NCBI GenBank assembly: GCA_009823505.1
Contig: VZQC01010577.1
Location: forward strand, 2,162,637-2,226,636
Length of the DNA: 64,000 bases
From: Rhizomys pruinosus
Taxonomy: Eukaryota > Chordata > Mammalia > Rodentia > Spalacidae
Direction of reading: 5' to 3'
Shown: positions 21,804 through 33,250 of the stretch, one piece after another
Position numbering within the stretch: position 1 is the first letter of the stretch
Layout of the letters: each line of letters begins with the position of its first letter
Notes under the pieces: model-generated
Databases searched by the model: none
Seen by the model: only the letters and a program-made list of their open reading frames with translations
Told to the model about the DNA's origin: nothing
Made by a program: the position numbers and the translations under genes

Positions 21804-22052
21804 TTTTTAAATTTTTTAAAATTTTATTTATTTCTGTATGTGTATGAATGTACTGTCTGCATGCAAGTGTGTGTACCCGAGTCATGCAATGCTGTGGAGG
21901 TCAGAAGAGGGTGTCGGATTCCCTTGGAACTGGAGTTCTCCTGGAATTGGAGTTTCAGACGGTTCTTGGCTGCCATGTGGGTGCTGGGGATCGAACCCAG
22001 GTCCTCTGCAAGAGCGGTCGGCACTCTTAACCACTAGGCCATCTCTCCAGCC
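21804..22052 (-). mobile_element. Young B2/B3-type SINE carrying the 17-bp internal duplication
   Basis: Flanked by a perfect 16-bp target duplication (TGAAATACTGTCTTTT, 21788-21803 and 22053-22068). The doubled 'ggaactggag/ggaattggag' unit is at about 21926-21957. It is inserted into the ERV interior, so it is younger than that ERV. Confidence 0.9.
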
Positions 22053-23149
22053 TGAAATACTGTCTTTTAAAGGTAAATTATCTTGTAGATAAAAAGGGAT
22101 GTTACAGATAACATTATAAAAAGACATTGGATATGCATTAATATCAAGGCTTATACCTGGAAATTTAGTATGGTATAGAAGTAAAAATAACTTGTAGTTT
22201 ACATAAATTTAAGTGTGATGAAATTTTTATGTTGACAATATTAGAAAACTTTTTAAACAACATATGTAACTTAGTTTATCACTATCCAATGTGTGAATAG
22301 ATTTTGAAAATAAGTAAAAATAAGTTAGAGGAACCTTGATTAACTATACATTATGCTTTTAATTTACCCGATTAAGACTGGATCCTATAGAAATAAAGTT
22401 TACACATATATAATTTAACATTTATATATATTAAAATCCTTAGATGTATAACTTTAAGTTATAAATTTTATAGAATGGGCTCTACAGATCCTATTGCATG
22501 TTGGTGGGTCACATCCAGTAGATACTTAATAAAACTATGAACTATCACCTGTGTAAGTTTATATTTACTCTTTTAAATTAATTAATTTATCAGATGTTTA
22601 AATATACTGGCAGACATGAGTTAGGGGAAAGTTAATTTGGGTTTTAGAGTTAACCATTACTAAATTTATGTAAATAGAAAACTCACACAAATTCATTTTT
22701 TAACCAAAATCTAAAAACTACAAATAGTTGTTAAAGAAAATAAATTAGTTTTAATTAATTTTTGTTAGACCAAGCAGACTTGAAAATCTTCATACAAAGT
22801 TGTGTTTCTGAAATTTGAGAGAAATGGATTAAGATGACTTGTTATTTTTTGCTCAGTGGTAGATTACAATTACAAAACCACGTGGTCTGGGGGCCTGTGA
22901 ATTTTAAAAATGGCAAAAACAAATCTTAAAGGATCCAAAATTATTACAGGACCTTCTTTTATTAATTAATTTTAGAACAGTTTAGGATCCTTAATTGATT
23001 GACTTTGAAATGCCTAGGACTTATTAATTGATCACTTGTACACCACTCATTTATTATCAAATTTAGAAAAAGATGCCTGAGATAGAATTTAATTTATCGT
23101 ATTTTAGAGGGCCATATCAAATATTATCTCAAGATAATAATTGATGTGC
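22053..23149. other. ERV interior, AT-rich, no frame
   Basis: Stops are frequent in all frames and no retroviral motif can be picked out. Confidence 0.5.
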
Positions 23150-23297
23150 AGAGCAGGGCATGGTGGCGCATGCCTTTAATTTTAGCACTCGGGAGGCAGA
23201 GGCAGGCAGATCTTTGTGAGTTCAAGGTCAGCCTAGTTTACAGAGTGAGTTTCAGGACAGCTGGGGCTACAGGGACACCCTGTCTTGAAAAGACAAA
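23150..23297 (+). mobile_element. B1 SINE
   Basis: 'gggcatggtggcgcatgcc' to 'accctgtcttgaaaagac'. It is flanked by related 'ttgatgtgca' on both sides (23142 and 23308), consistent with a short target duplication. Confidence 0.85.
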
Positions 23298-24260
23298 AAA
23301 AAAATTTGATGTGCAAGGAACAGTATAATTCTCTCAATTCTGGACAAGTATTATGAGAAAGAAAACAATAAAGTTTAAATGTACATTTTCTTTGAATATC
23401 TTTTGGAAAAACCTGAATCAAAAAGACCTGGAATCATATGGAAATTTCTGTTTGGCAACATGCCTGAAGCACCTTGGGAAATGTAGTCTTTCGGCCTGGA
23501 AGGAAAGGAAATGAAAAGTGTCTGTGACAGGAAGTTGTCATGAGAGCAACAGGCCCAAGGAATTTGGGGAAATGTAGTTCTGTGCTCAAAACTGGCGCAC
23601 ACAGCTCTTTCTTGCCAGAGAAATGATTTTGGTTAAAAATTTTTGCAGCTCTGAGTTGGGGTTACATTAATAGGATAAGGCCTAAAAATGAAGGTCTTGG
23701 TTATCCCTGATCTGGCATGGTTTTTTTGTGGCAGAGAGGCAAATAGCTAAAGGGTTGGCACTTTAAGAGAGAGTGGTTGTGAGTGCAAGTTGGAGTGGGG
23801 CTGCTGGGCTGTGGTGGCAGAGCCCTGGCAGTGCAAAACTGAATGAGATTCCATGTGGCTGCTGGCTGGGCCTGGCTCCTCTGGGTCCCCACATGACCCC
23901 CTGTGGGCCCTGCTGGCCCCCAGCCCAGCGCACTGGCCTCTTCTTGCATTCAGGGCACACTGTTGCCTTCTCTACCCGCTTAGACTGTGGAGGAGTCGCC
24001 TCCACAGCTGTTTGGATTTTGACTGGCATGTCTGCTTGTTTATCATGATAAAGAAATGCAGGAGATGCTAGTGGTTAGGGAAGAAGACAGTTCGAAACTA
24101 CCCTGAATCGTATATTGGTGGTGGTGGTGGGAGTACTTTCTCCTTCATGGTGAACCCTCCAAGATTTTCCCCTCTCATGGGGGAAAGAGAGCTGAGAGAG
24201 AGACAGCCCGAGGGAAATATCTTTCTTTTTCTTCTTCCTTCTGTTGGTGGAGAGTTAAGA

Positions 24261-24278
24261 CCCATGTTCTGGGTACCA
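24261..24278 (-). other. Candidate primer-binding site of the 19.5-24.9 kb ERV
   Basis: On the minus strand TGGTACCCAGAACATGGG follows the LTR end with a two-base gap, as expected for a primer-binding site. It does not match cleanly the tRNA ends I know. Confidence 0.45.
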
Positions 24279-24280
24279 GT

Positions 24281-24894
24281 TTTGGGTCGTTTTTATCATA
24301 TGATATTCCTTTAATATGCGTGGCCACAATCCGCATGATATCCTTCCCTCCTAGAAACAGGTTGGCAGTTCTACATGACTGCAAGCTTCAAGGCTGTCTC
24401 CTGCATGTAAGCAGATAATCTCTAGGCTTAGCTCTGGCAAGGAGGCGGGAGGGGACAATGAGAAAGTTACCCAGTGGGAAAAGAGACATGCTCTCAGTTG
24501 AAGAAGGTCTGGGAGATAGACTCTTTCTTTTATTCATGACAGCAGTGTGTTTATATACCAAAGGCTACTGTGCTCTGGGCAAGGAAGTGGGGGGGGGGCA
24601 GATTGAAGGGAAAGCAAAGCCACCTTGGCTCCTATCAGGGGGCTGCAGCACTCCTGTTTGTGGAACTGGTAAACTAGAGGTGCTCAATACCTCAAGAGGA
24701 GGGGCCATCCAGTTCTAGAATTTTGCAGAGGTAGGCAAGGCAAGAAAGCACTGCAATATCCTGTACCTTCTGGACCTATAGATAACTCACAGAGACAACT
24801 GAACACCCACTGAGATATCAGATAACTCTCAGAGGTTCTGCAGGACAGATTTCACACGTCCTTTCCTTGAACCAGGCAAAGTTTCTTTCCTACA
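24281..24894 (-). repeat. 5' LTR of the 19.5-24.9 kb ERV
   Basis: Direct partner of 19549-20169. On the minus strand it contains a TATATAA-like motif upstream of 'aataaaagaaagagtc', plausibly the R region start and polyadenylation signal. Confidence 0.9.
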
Positions 24895-24900
24895 AGTAAC

Positions 24901-25837
24901 CACATGAACCTAGGAGATAAAACTACATACTTCTGAATGATTAATGGGTACAAGAAGAAATGAAGAAAGAATTAAAAGTATTGTTAGCACTAAATGAAAA
25001 AGGACAATGCCACACAACTAAACCTCTGGAACACTTTAAAAGCAGTCCTTAGAGAGTGATTTATATACTTGTGCAGTAAAAAAAAAATCAGGAAGAGCTC
25101 AAATAAATGACTTAACATTGCAACTCAAAACTCTCACCAAGCAGATGAGAAAAAATAACAATAATCAGAGCAGAAGTTAGTGAAATAGAAACAAAGAAAA
25201 CAATTATAAGGATCAATGAATCAAAGAGCAGGTTCTTTGAAAATATAACCTGTTTGACTAAAAGAAAAAAAGATCAAGTACAAGTCAACAAAATCAGATT
25301 TGAAAGGGGAAACATCACAACAGACAACAAACACATTCAGAATATTATAAGGGGATACATTAAAACCTATACTCTATGAAACTTGAAAACCTAAAAGAAA
25401 TGGCTGGATATTTAAAATCTTAAGAAATACCAAAGTTAAGCCAAGAGATCAACAATTCAAACAGACCCATAACACATAAAGCAATTGAGGCAATAATAGA
25501 AATTTTGCCAAATAAAAAATCTCAGGCCCATATATATTTACAGCAGAACTTTCTCAGGCATTTTAAAGAATATCTACAACCAATACTACATAAATTATTC
25601 AAAAAGAAACAGATGAAGAACAAATAAATTCTTTCTATATAGCAGTAAAGACACAAACCAAGTAAAGACACAACCCCTACACACATACCTAGAGACTCAA
25701 AACCTTAATGAACACAAATGCAAAAATTTGCAAATAAACACTTGAAAACCACACACAGGCACACATCAAAAATCATCCACCATGATCAACTTGGCATTAA
25801 GACAGAGAGGCAGGGATAGTTCAAGATACTGTGCTAG
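24901..25837 (+). mobile_element. L1 ORF2, second piece
   Basis: Continues the L1 broken at 19548: 'gaagaaatgaagaaagaat', 'cactttaaaagcagtcct' and 'caatgaatcaaagagcagg' are sense ORF2 blocks of the reverse-transcriptase region. Multiple stops. Confidence 0.7.
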
Positions 25838-26225
25838 ATAGCTTTAGTGTCAACTTGACATACCTCAATTGGGGAATTGGCTCTATTGGAGTGGCCTGTG
25901 GCCACATCTGTGGAGTATTGTCTTGATTGTCAAGCAGTGTGGGAGGGCCCTGCCCACAATGAGTAGTGCCACCCTGGGCAGGTTGCTGTGTACCGTATAA
26001 GAAGGCAGGCTGGGCATAAGCCAGGGGAGTAATCCAGTGAACAGCATTCCTCCATGGCCTGTACTTCAGCTCCTACCTCCAGGTTCCTGCCCTGAGTTCC
26101 TGCCTTTGGCTCCCTAAGTGATGAATTGTGACCCAGGAGATGTAAGCTGAATAAACCCTTTCCTCCCCAAGTTCGTGTCGGTCAGAGTGATTTGTCACAT
26201 CAATGGAAGACAAACTAGAACAAAT
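25838..26225 (+). mobile_element. URR1-like rodent interspersed repeat
   Basis: Features 'gtcaacttgacatacctc', 'gtcttgattgtcaagcagtg', 'gtgggagggccctgcccac', 'cagcattcctccatggcc' and 'aataaaccctttcctcccc'. This resembles URR1, which from recall is a non-autonomous hAT-Charlie repeat of rodents. It splits the L1 ORF2, so it is younger than the L1 at this site. The family name is not certain. Confidence 0.5.
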
Positions 26226-27095
26226 ACATATGTCAATAAATGTCATAAATCTTATAAGTGCACTCAAAGACAAAAATCACATGGTTACAGATGAGAATTG
26301 ACAAAACTGTTCAAAATACATAAGTCAATAAATATCATAAATCATATAAATGCACTCAAAGACAAAAGTCACATGGTTATATATGCAGAATTGACAAAAT
26401 TATTCAAAATGCTTAAGTCAATAAATGTCATAAATCATAAATGAACTCAAAGTCAAAAATCACAAGGTTATAGATGCAGAATTGACAAAATTTAGCATGC
26501 ATTTATGATAAAAGTCCTATGGCCAATTGGACTGAGGGATCATCTCAACATAATTAAAGCTATATACAACAAACCCAGTGCCAACATCATTCTAAATGGA
26601 AAAAAAAAATGGAAGCATTCCCCTTAAAATCAGGAACTAGAAAAATCCTCCACTCCTTTTAAAGATACCACTTGAAACTCTTGCTAGAGCAAAAAGTCAA
26701 AGGACAGGAATTACAGGAGTACTAATGGAGAAGAAGAGGAAAAATTACCCCTTTTACAGATGATATGATGTTATACCTAAGAGATCAAAAAAAAAAAATC
26801 CACCAGAAAATTCCTAAGAGTGATTAACACTTTCAGTAAGGGGGAAGATTATAGAATTAATCTACAAAAATTAGTTGCCTATATATTGATAACAGGCAAT
26901 TGGAGAAAAGACAATATGGAAACCCATTCACTACAGCTAGAAAATGTCTTGGAACAAAGATAACCAAGGACATCAAATATAAATTTAACAGACCTTTTAA
27001 ATCTTTAAAGAAAGAGATTGAGGAAGACAGAAGATGGAAGGACCTCCATACTTATGGATTGAAAGAATTAATATTGTGAAAATGAACCTATTAAC
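26226..27095 (+). mobile_element. L1 ORF2, third piece, with a local triplication
   Basis: ORF2 sense blocks around the catalytic region ('ccccttttacagatgatatg', then 'ttatacctaagagatcaaa'). Between 26226 and 26500 a unit of about 110 bp ('gtcaataaatgtcataaatc' to 'gaattgacaaaa') is repeated three times. Confidence 0.65.
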
Positions 27096-27276
27096 TGTGT
27101 TAGTCACTTTCCTGTTGCTGTGATAAACCACCATGACCAAGGGAATTTATAAAAGGAAGAGTTTATTTAAGCTTATGACTGATGGTTCCAAGGAATCAGA
27201 ATCCATTGTGGTGGGAGGCATGGTGGACTGGGCTGAAGCAGCAAGCCGAGGTTCACATCTCACAATGAGCACAGGA

Positions 27277-27280
<4 letters not shown>

Positions 27281-27330
<50 letters not shown>
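27281..27330. repeat. (AG)n microsatellite inside a MaLR LTR
   Basis: About 25 AG units. The Arg/Glu and Ser/Leu repeat frames on the two strands are its translation. Confidence 0.95.
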
Positions 27331-27333
<3 letters not shown>

Positions 27334-29104
27334 GAGACCACATGGCTCATTAAACTCACTAAGCTCTCCCCCAGTGAAACAGTTACTCCAGCATCGCCAA
27401 ACCTTCTAAGACTTCCCAGGACAGTACCACCAACTGGGGACAAAGTGTCTGAATACTTAAAGCCCATGGGGGACATTCTCATTAAAACCACTACATGCCA
27501 CTCCCTGGCCCCCATAGGCTCATGATCATATAAAATGCAAAATGCATTTAGTCCAACCTTAAAAGTCCCCATAGTCTTTACCAGTCTCAATTATATTCAA
27601 AAGTCTACAGTCCAAAGTCTGTTCTGAGACCCAAGCCAATCTCTTAACTGTAAGCTCCTGTAAAATCAAAAGACAGATTACATACTCCCAACATACAGTT
27701 GAACTGAATACACATTCCCATTCCAAAAAGGAGGAAAAGAGGCATAGTGAGGAAATACTGGACCAAAACAAGACTGAAAACCAGCAGAACAAACCCGAAG
27801 TCAAGTAGCTCCATGTGCAACTTCTGGGATTTTGTTTCCAATGGGCTTAGATGGCTCAGCTCTTCCAGCTTTGCTTGCAATACACGTCTCTTTCTTAGGC
27901 TGGTACCACTCCCTGAATGCAGCTCTCCTTGGCAAATATCTCACAGCTCTGGCATCTTGAATGCTTTCTTGGGGTCTCTGCTGCCAACCAGGCTTCACAT
28001 TCACAGCTTCAAGCAATGGCCTATCAAAGCCTTCTTTATGCAGGGACGCCCCTGCTGCACTTTGCCTGGCCTCTGCAGCTCTGAAACTGCAGAGGAAGAA
28101 CTGATGATGGCTTCACTCTTGCATCCTTCATGCCTCTAAAGCCAGTAGCACGTGAATGAAACTGCCAACTTTGGCTGCAAGTTTGGGATGGACCCTGGCC
28201 TATTTCAACCACATTTGCAACTTTTCTTTGCCCTGGACTTGTTGGAGCAGAAAACCCTTTCAGTATTTTCCTTTCAAAAGCTGGAGGATTAGCTGGGAGT
28301 GGTCTTGCCCTGAAAGTACTGTTTCTGTTGTTTAATTGTAAATCTCAAGGCAGCTCCTTAATCACACTTTTTCCATTGTGTACTTGTAAATATCTAGGCC
28401 TCTCCTTAATCACTTTAATCTCCTTATGAAAGGGAGCCTCTCCTTCATATGCCTTGGTTCCACCTTTAATCTTCCTAGTGCACAGATACAAACTGTACAT
28501 TCTGCATTTCTTTCTGCCCCATTTGCTCTTTTTCACTGTAGATCTGCACAATATTCACCATTAATAGCCATGTCACCATTTCTACATCAGGCTGTCTTGA
28601 AAAATATCCTCTGCCAAAGACATTAGTCCATTGCTTTTCAACTTCAAATCAGGCAAGTGTTTGGGCTGTGGGCAAGCTGTGTCCAGACTCTTTGATAAAA
28701 TATCCCAGTTGCTGTCTACGTCTTTATTTTCCTCTAGAACTACATTTTTTGCAGCAATGCATTCTTCCAGGCTTCTACTAGAATGGCCCATTAAGCTCTG
28801 CTTAAAGTAGTCAACAGCTTTTCTAGCCCAAAGTTCCAGAGTCTTCCACATTTCTCCAAACATCCACATGGTCAGGTTCTTCACAGTCAACAGCTCACTC
28901 TCTGGTACCAAAAAACTGTATTAGTCACTTTCCTGTTGCTGTGATAAACCACCATGACCAAGAGAACTTATAAAAGGAAGAGTTTATTTGAGCTTATGAT
29001 TGATGGTTCCAGGGAATCAGAGTCCATTGTGGAGGTAGGCATGGTGGCCTGGGCTGGAGCAGCAAGCCAAGTTTCACATCTCACAATGAGCACAGGAAGT
29101 TGAG

Positions 29105-29117
29105 AGAGACAGAGAGA

Positions 29118-29201
<84 letters not shown>
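29105..29201. repeat. (AG)n microsatellite inside the partner LTR
   Basis: Near-continuous AG of almost 100 bp at the position equivalent to 27281-27330, so the run expanded independently. Confidence 0.95.
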
Positions 29202-29203
<2 letters not shown>

Positions 29204-29366
29204 AGAGACCACAGGCTTGTTAAACTCACTAAGCCCACCCCCAATAACATACTTCCTCCAGCACGGCCAAACCTTTTAAGACCTCCAAGAACAGTACCAC
29301 CAACTGGAGACAAAATGTCTGAATACTTAAAGCCTATGGGGGAACATTCTCATTTAAACCACCACA

Positions 29367-29520
29367 CTATCAAAATCCATATATAGATTCAGTCAAAATC
29401 TCCATGACTTACTTCACAGAATTAGAAAAAATAAAAGCATCCTAAAGCTCATATGGCAGTACAAAAGACACCAGGTAGCAAAAGCAATCCAGAACAAAAG
29501 GCAGTAATTTAGGAAGCTAA
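29367..29520 (+). mobile_element. L1 ORF2, last piece
   Basis: 'ctatcaaaatccatatatag' and 'agctcatatggcagtacaaa' continue the ORF2 cut at 27095. Confidence 0.65.
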
Positions 29521-30829
29521 GGAACTAGATAGTTCATTAGTTTAGCATTTTTTTCATTTGTATCTTTTCCTTCTTTCTTTAAGTGTTTAACTTATTATTT
29601 TTATTTTATGTGTAAGAATGTTTACCTGCATGTACATCAGTGATCTCAGGGTGGTCACTGCTCTGAGTTATCTAATGATCTTAGATGAAGGGAGATTGGA
29701 TCTGGAGTTCTATAACCTGTTCATATGTATTTAACCATCATAGAATTCTAGTCCTTTCCACAGCACAGTGTCACATAGTAGGTGGATTAAGACAACACAG
29801 ACATTGTTTCTAAAGAAGTGATGCTATACAGAGGAACACTTGATATTCTTCCAGTTCCCAGGTTCAGTACTCAACATCCACATGTTGGGTCCAACCACTT
29901 GTTCCAAAGAGAATAAAGGCTACAAAGCCTGGCAAAAAAGAGGAGAAACCCAGCTTGCTAAAAGTGAAAGGCAAAATTTAACAAGAATAGACACATTTTG
30001 CACCATGTGATACATCAACACTAACAACAACCTAACTAACTCTAAAGGAAGAATAGTCCTAACCCTCAAGTAAATCAAGGCCAAATCCATTCTGGACCCA
30101 ACCATTACTGGGCTCTTGTGAAAAGGTAGCCTCTTGTGCCTTTGGGAGCTTGTGCCTAAGAGTGTGTGGGTAACACATCCCTGGGGCTTTATAGGTAATA
30201 AAAAAAATCTGTGGTCATATATAGCTGATGACATACTGGGAAATACAGGCTAGAATGACAATCAGGGACCAGGTAGGGAGAATGGGATGAACCTGAGAGA
30301 TAGAAGAGTTGTTGATATGGTATGGGCAGGATGGGTTGGAAACAGCTCTGCTTTCTCAGTGTTGAGACACTAGTGAAGCCAGCTTCCCAAATCAATATGT
30401 TGGGGATAGTGGAATGAACAGTACCTTGTTCGCATGCAATGGCAGAAGGAAGGGAGTAAGATGGCCAGGCAGCCTTAGAGAAGGTCTACTGTGAGGAAGA
30501 GGCTAGGGTCAGAGGACCCCCAGGAAGTGACCTCACCTGTATGACATCGGTCCAAAAAGAACTCAGAATCCTGGTTGCCATCCCAGTCCAGATTCTGTTC
30601 CTAATCACTTAGATTTCCTGGTAGGTAGCTCCAAAGCACCTTAAGGGTGACATCTGTAGGTTTTCTTTTAGCAGAAGCACTTAAGACCAGTTACCTAACA
30701 GCCAAAGCCTTGACCCGTGCTGTTATTTTTCAGACCTGTGAAACCCTGGGCTGAATTTGATCTCTCAGGAAAGAACCTTGATCCAGAATATAGCCTGAGG
30801 TTCCCTTGTCTCAATTATCTGCCCCAGTC
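29521..30829. other. No gene recognised
   Basis: A degenerate SINE-like patch may lie at about 29590-29740. The rest (29900-30800) shows no frame or repeat I can name, but it leads into an LTR fragment and may be old ERV sequence. Confidence 0.4.
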
Positions 30830-31075
30830 CCCAATTGTGTGTATGTGTTTCAGCCCATGCCTGGGTTAGGATAAAAGCCTTGAGCACCAACATTAAAGTT
30901 GAGTCTATCTCCCAGACTTTCTCTGAGTCTGTTTTCTTTATTATTCCATCAGGTAACCTCCCATGGTCCCCTCCCCTCTCCGTGCCAGAGCTAAGCCTAG
31001 AGACTGTTGTACTGCAGGCAGGAGACAGCCTTGAAGCTTGCAGTCCTGTAGGACTTCCAAACCTGGTTTTTGGAG
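30830..31075 (+). mobile_element. LTR fragment of the 19.5-24.9 kb ERV family
   Basis: 'tctatctcccagactttctc', 'gagctaagcctagagactg', 'caggagacagccttgaagc' match the reverse complement of the LTR at 24281-24894. The copy is therefore on the + strand and partial. Confidence 0.7.
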
Positions 31076-31541
31076 GGGAGTATGGGTTGTGAGCATGCAT
31101 GAGTAAAATACTATCAGACAATTAGAAACTCCGACAGACATCCTTCTGTATTAATACAGATATGGACTCTTCCACACTGACAATAAAGATGACCAAATGG
31201 AAAAGTAATGAGTGGGTTTTGGGTGAGGAGGGAGGTAAGATCCCATATGCAGAATGGAGCAGTTGTGTGCTAGTTTGGGGGTTGAGGCATAGCCCGACAG
31301 CCTTTAATTGGGATTTTCATTCAAGGGATGAAGCTGAGACTCTCCCTGCATGGGCAAATGAATAAAGAACTTGGGTGGTCTTCTGTGTCATGAAGGGCAG
31401 AGGGGAGGATTGTAGCTAAATGTCTGTCCCTGTAAGAATTTTTCCCAACACAGTCCAACCAGTTTGCTCAGTCTGTCCACTGGGTGACTGGAAAGGAAAT
31501 TTTGGACCCCTATATACATGGCCCCCAAATTACTTCCCAAC
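31076..31541. other. No gene recognised
   Basis: No repeat or coding signature identified. Confidence 0.4.
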
Positions 31542-31546
31542 ATGCC

Positions 31547-31896
31547 TGTGGTGGTTTGTATAAGAGTGTCCCCCATAGGCTTTAAGTATTCAGACATTTT
31601 GTCCCCAGTTGGTGGCACTGTTCTGGGAAGTCTTAGGAGGCATGGCCATGCAGGAGGAAGTATGTCTTTGGAGGCAGGCTTAGTGAGTTTAACAAGCCTT
31701 GCGGTCTCCAGTCACTCTTGCTCTTAACTTCCAATGCTCATTGGAGATGTGAACCTTGGCTTTCTGCTCCAGCTCTGGCCACCATGCCTCCTGCCACAAT
31801 GGACTATAATTCTCTTAAGCTCAAATAAACTCTTCCTTTTATAAGTTCCCTTGGTCATGGTGGTTTTATCACCGCAACAAAAAAATGACTAATACA
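31547..31896 (+). mobile_element. Solo MaLR (MT-type) LTR
   Basis: Starts TGTGGTGGTTTG and ends GACTAATACA. Contains 'caaataaactcttcctttt' (polyadenylation signal). It is flanked by ATGCC (31542-31546) and ATGCT (31897-31901), a 5-bp target duplication with one change, the length expected for ERVL/MaLR. Confidence 0.85.
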
Positions 31897-32007
31897 ATGC
31901 TCAAAATTGCATTGACTGAAAAGATATTGCCTTGTCTACCTGGGGCCTTTGCATCACAGCAGAGAGCAGGACTGCATCTAACTTTATACTTTTGCCACCT
32001 CCATTAG

Positions 32008-33250
32008 TGCAATAACATATTTCCTGGACTTGTGGAGAAATTTCCAGATGAGTTTTTTCAGAATCTGGACCTTCCCAGACTAAACCAGCTGATGGACTAT
32101 GTGAAGCTCCACATGCCTTCCTCATATCTGGTCATACATGTTCAGGAACTACTGAAAAAAATGGAGGACCAGGAGTCCATGGAAGGCAACCCCCAAAGGG
32201 GAGGTGTCAGAGAAGTTGGAAAGGGGTGGTGGTTATTGCTGTATTCCACCAAGGAGTTAACATAAGTTGGCCCATGGCCTGCAAAGAGATTTGGGATGCA
32301 GTCAGGTAGATGTCCTGTTGTAGGGACACAGACTGGAAATTCTTTGGTATGCAGAGGGCTTTCGTCCATTGTGGAAGAAGCGGGGAAAGGCATTACACTT
32401 GGGGAGGCTCATCCTGTGCCAAATATTCCTGGTGTTCACTTCAAAGTTGCCTATGTTGACCATTCATATGTTTCCTTCCTTAGATTTGGAACCTTTTTCC
32501 TCATCAGCTCTTGAGATTCCAGCACAGTTTACACCAAAAATGCGAGAGACTCTGCATGCCAGACTGTGTTCTGCATCAGCCCCTCAGGGGGAACTAAAAT
32601 CTGAAGAGGATGCTGTGGTACCTGAGATCGTGGAACCCACTGTGTTCCTGTGCCAGACAACACCGCTGCTGCAGGTTGAAGATTCTGTGGTACCTGAGAT
32701 CATGGGACCCACTCTATTGGTTCCTCAGCCAATACCCCTCCTGCAGGCTGAGGATGCTGTGTTACCTGAGATGGTGGAACCCACTGTGTTGTTGGCCCAG
32801 CCCACACCCTTCTTGCAGGCTGAGGATGCTGTGTTACTTGAGATGGTGGAACCCACTGTGTTGTTGGCCCATCCCACACCCCTCTTGCAGGCTGAGGATG
32901 CTGTGGAACCTGAGATTGTGGAACCCACTGTTTTAATGGCCTAGCCAACACCCCTCCTGTCGGTTGAGGATGCTGTGTTACCTGAGATGGTGGAACCCAC
33001 TCTACTGGTACCCCAGCCAACACCCCTCTTGCAGGCTGTATTAGAGGAGGATCTTCCCATTGCAGCTTATACATAGCCACCTCCAAATGTGGCAGCAGAT
33101 GCTCCAGATCCTGGGTGGGCCCTTCTTCCTGCTCTTGTTGCATTGGAAGAACTAGACCATGTTCCCTCTCTACCTCGGATCAATATATTGTTAGGAAGAT
33201 TTAGAATGACCTGCTGCATGGTAGCCAGCAGGGCAGAGATGCATTTCCTG
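32008..33250 (+). pseudogene. RalGDS-like gene remnant (two exons with a retained intron)
   Basis: An exon-like stretch opens after a 'ccacctccattag' acceptor at 32007. It encodes 'FPDEFFQNLDLPRLNQLMDY' and 'HMPSSYL', resembling the segment after the REM domain in the RalGDS family of Ral exchange factors. Non-coding sequence follows, then a 'tttccttccttag' acceptor (32483) and a Glu/Pro-rich region beginning 'LEPFSSSALEIP'. That region has six in-phase 24-codon repeats (32606-33037) of the type 'EDAVLPEMVEPTVLLAQPTP'. In-frame stops occur at 32941 (CAG to TAG in the fifth unit) and 33073. After the second the frame reads 'PDPGWALLPALVALEELDHV'. A retained intron argues for a gene duplicate rather than a processed copy. 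No CDC25 catalytic domain follows. The family call is by recalled similarity. Confidence 0.5.
32606..33037 (+). repeat. Six tandem 72-bp coding repeats
   Basis: Units begin at 32606, 32678, 32750, 32822, 32894 and 32966, all exactly 72 bp with no indel, so phase is kept although two stops now interrupt the frame. Confidence 0.9.

Larger units (their letters stand above)
19549..24894 (-). mobile_element. Class II-type ERV with two LTRs, non-coding
   Basis: Two direct repeats of 621 and 614 bp bound a 4.1-kb interior. The outer ends are TG...CA (one end mutated to TT), with a perfect 6-bp target duplication AGTAAC (19543-19548 and 24895-24900), the length expected for class II ERVs. Minus orientation is set by a purine tract ending GGAGGGGC abutting the LTR at 20170 and by AATAAA near the LTR end at 19562. 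The interior has no gag, pol or env frame. It holds a 67-bp tandem repeat, a young SINE (21804) and a B1 (23150). It sits inside an L1 ORF2. Confidence 0.85.
27096..29366 (-). mobile_element. Older MaLR element, internal frame broken
   Basis: LTRs at 27096-27495 and 28917-29366 flank 1.4 kb. It is the same family as 58465-60574, with 'tcctgttgctgtgataaacc' and 'caccaactggggacaaag' in place. The two LTRs contain (AG)n runs of different length. The internal frame, open in the younger element, is split here by stops and shifts (pieces at 28582-28911, 28345-28551, 27801-28016). It sits within the L1 ORF2, and no clean target duplication remains. Confidence 0.85.

Noticed and set aside
27133..27590. 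130- and 147-codon frames with Arg/Glu or Ser/Leu runs
   Set aside because: Translation of the (AG)n repeat and flanking MaLR LTR.
27747..28139. 130-codon plus-strand frame, with a similar one at 59072-59431
   Set aside because: Antisense to the MaLR internal frame, which is longer and lies between correctly oriented signals.
32606..33037. Regularly spaced 72-bp units as a possible CRISPR-like array
   Set aside because: Units are contiguous without spacers, in coding phase, in a rodent genome.
32700..33143. 147-codon minus-strand frame with Gln/Val/Pro repeats
   Set aside because: Antisense shadow of the 72-bp coding repeats; the plus-strand frame has the exon context.
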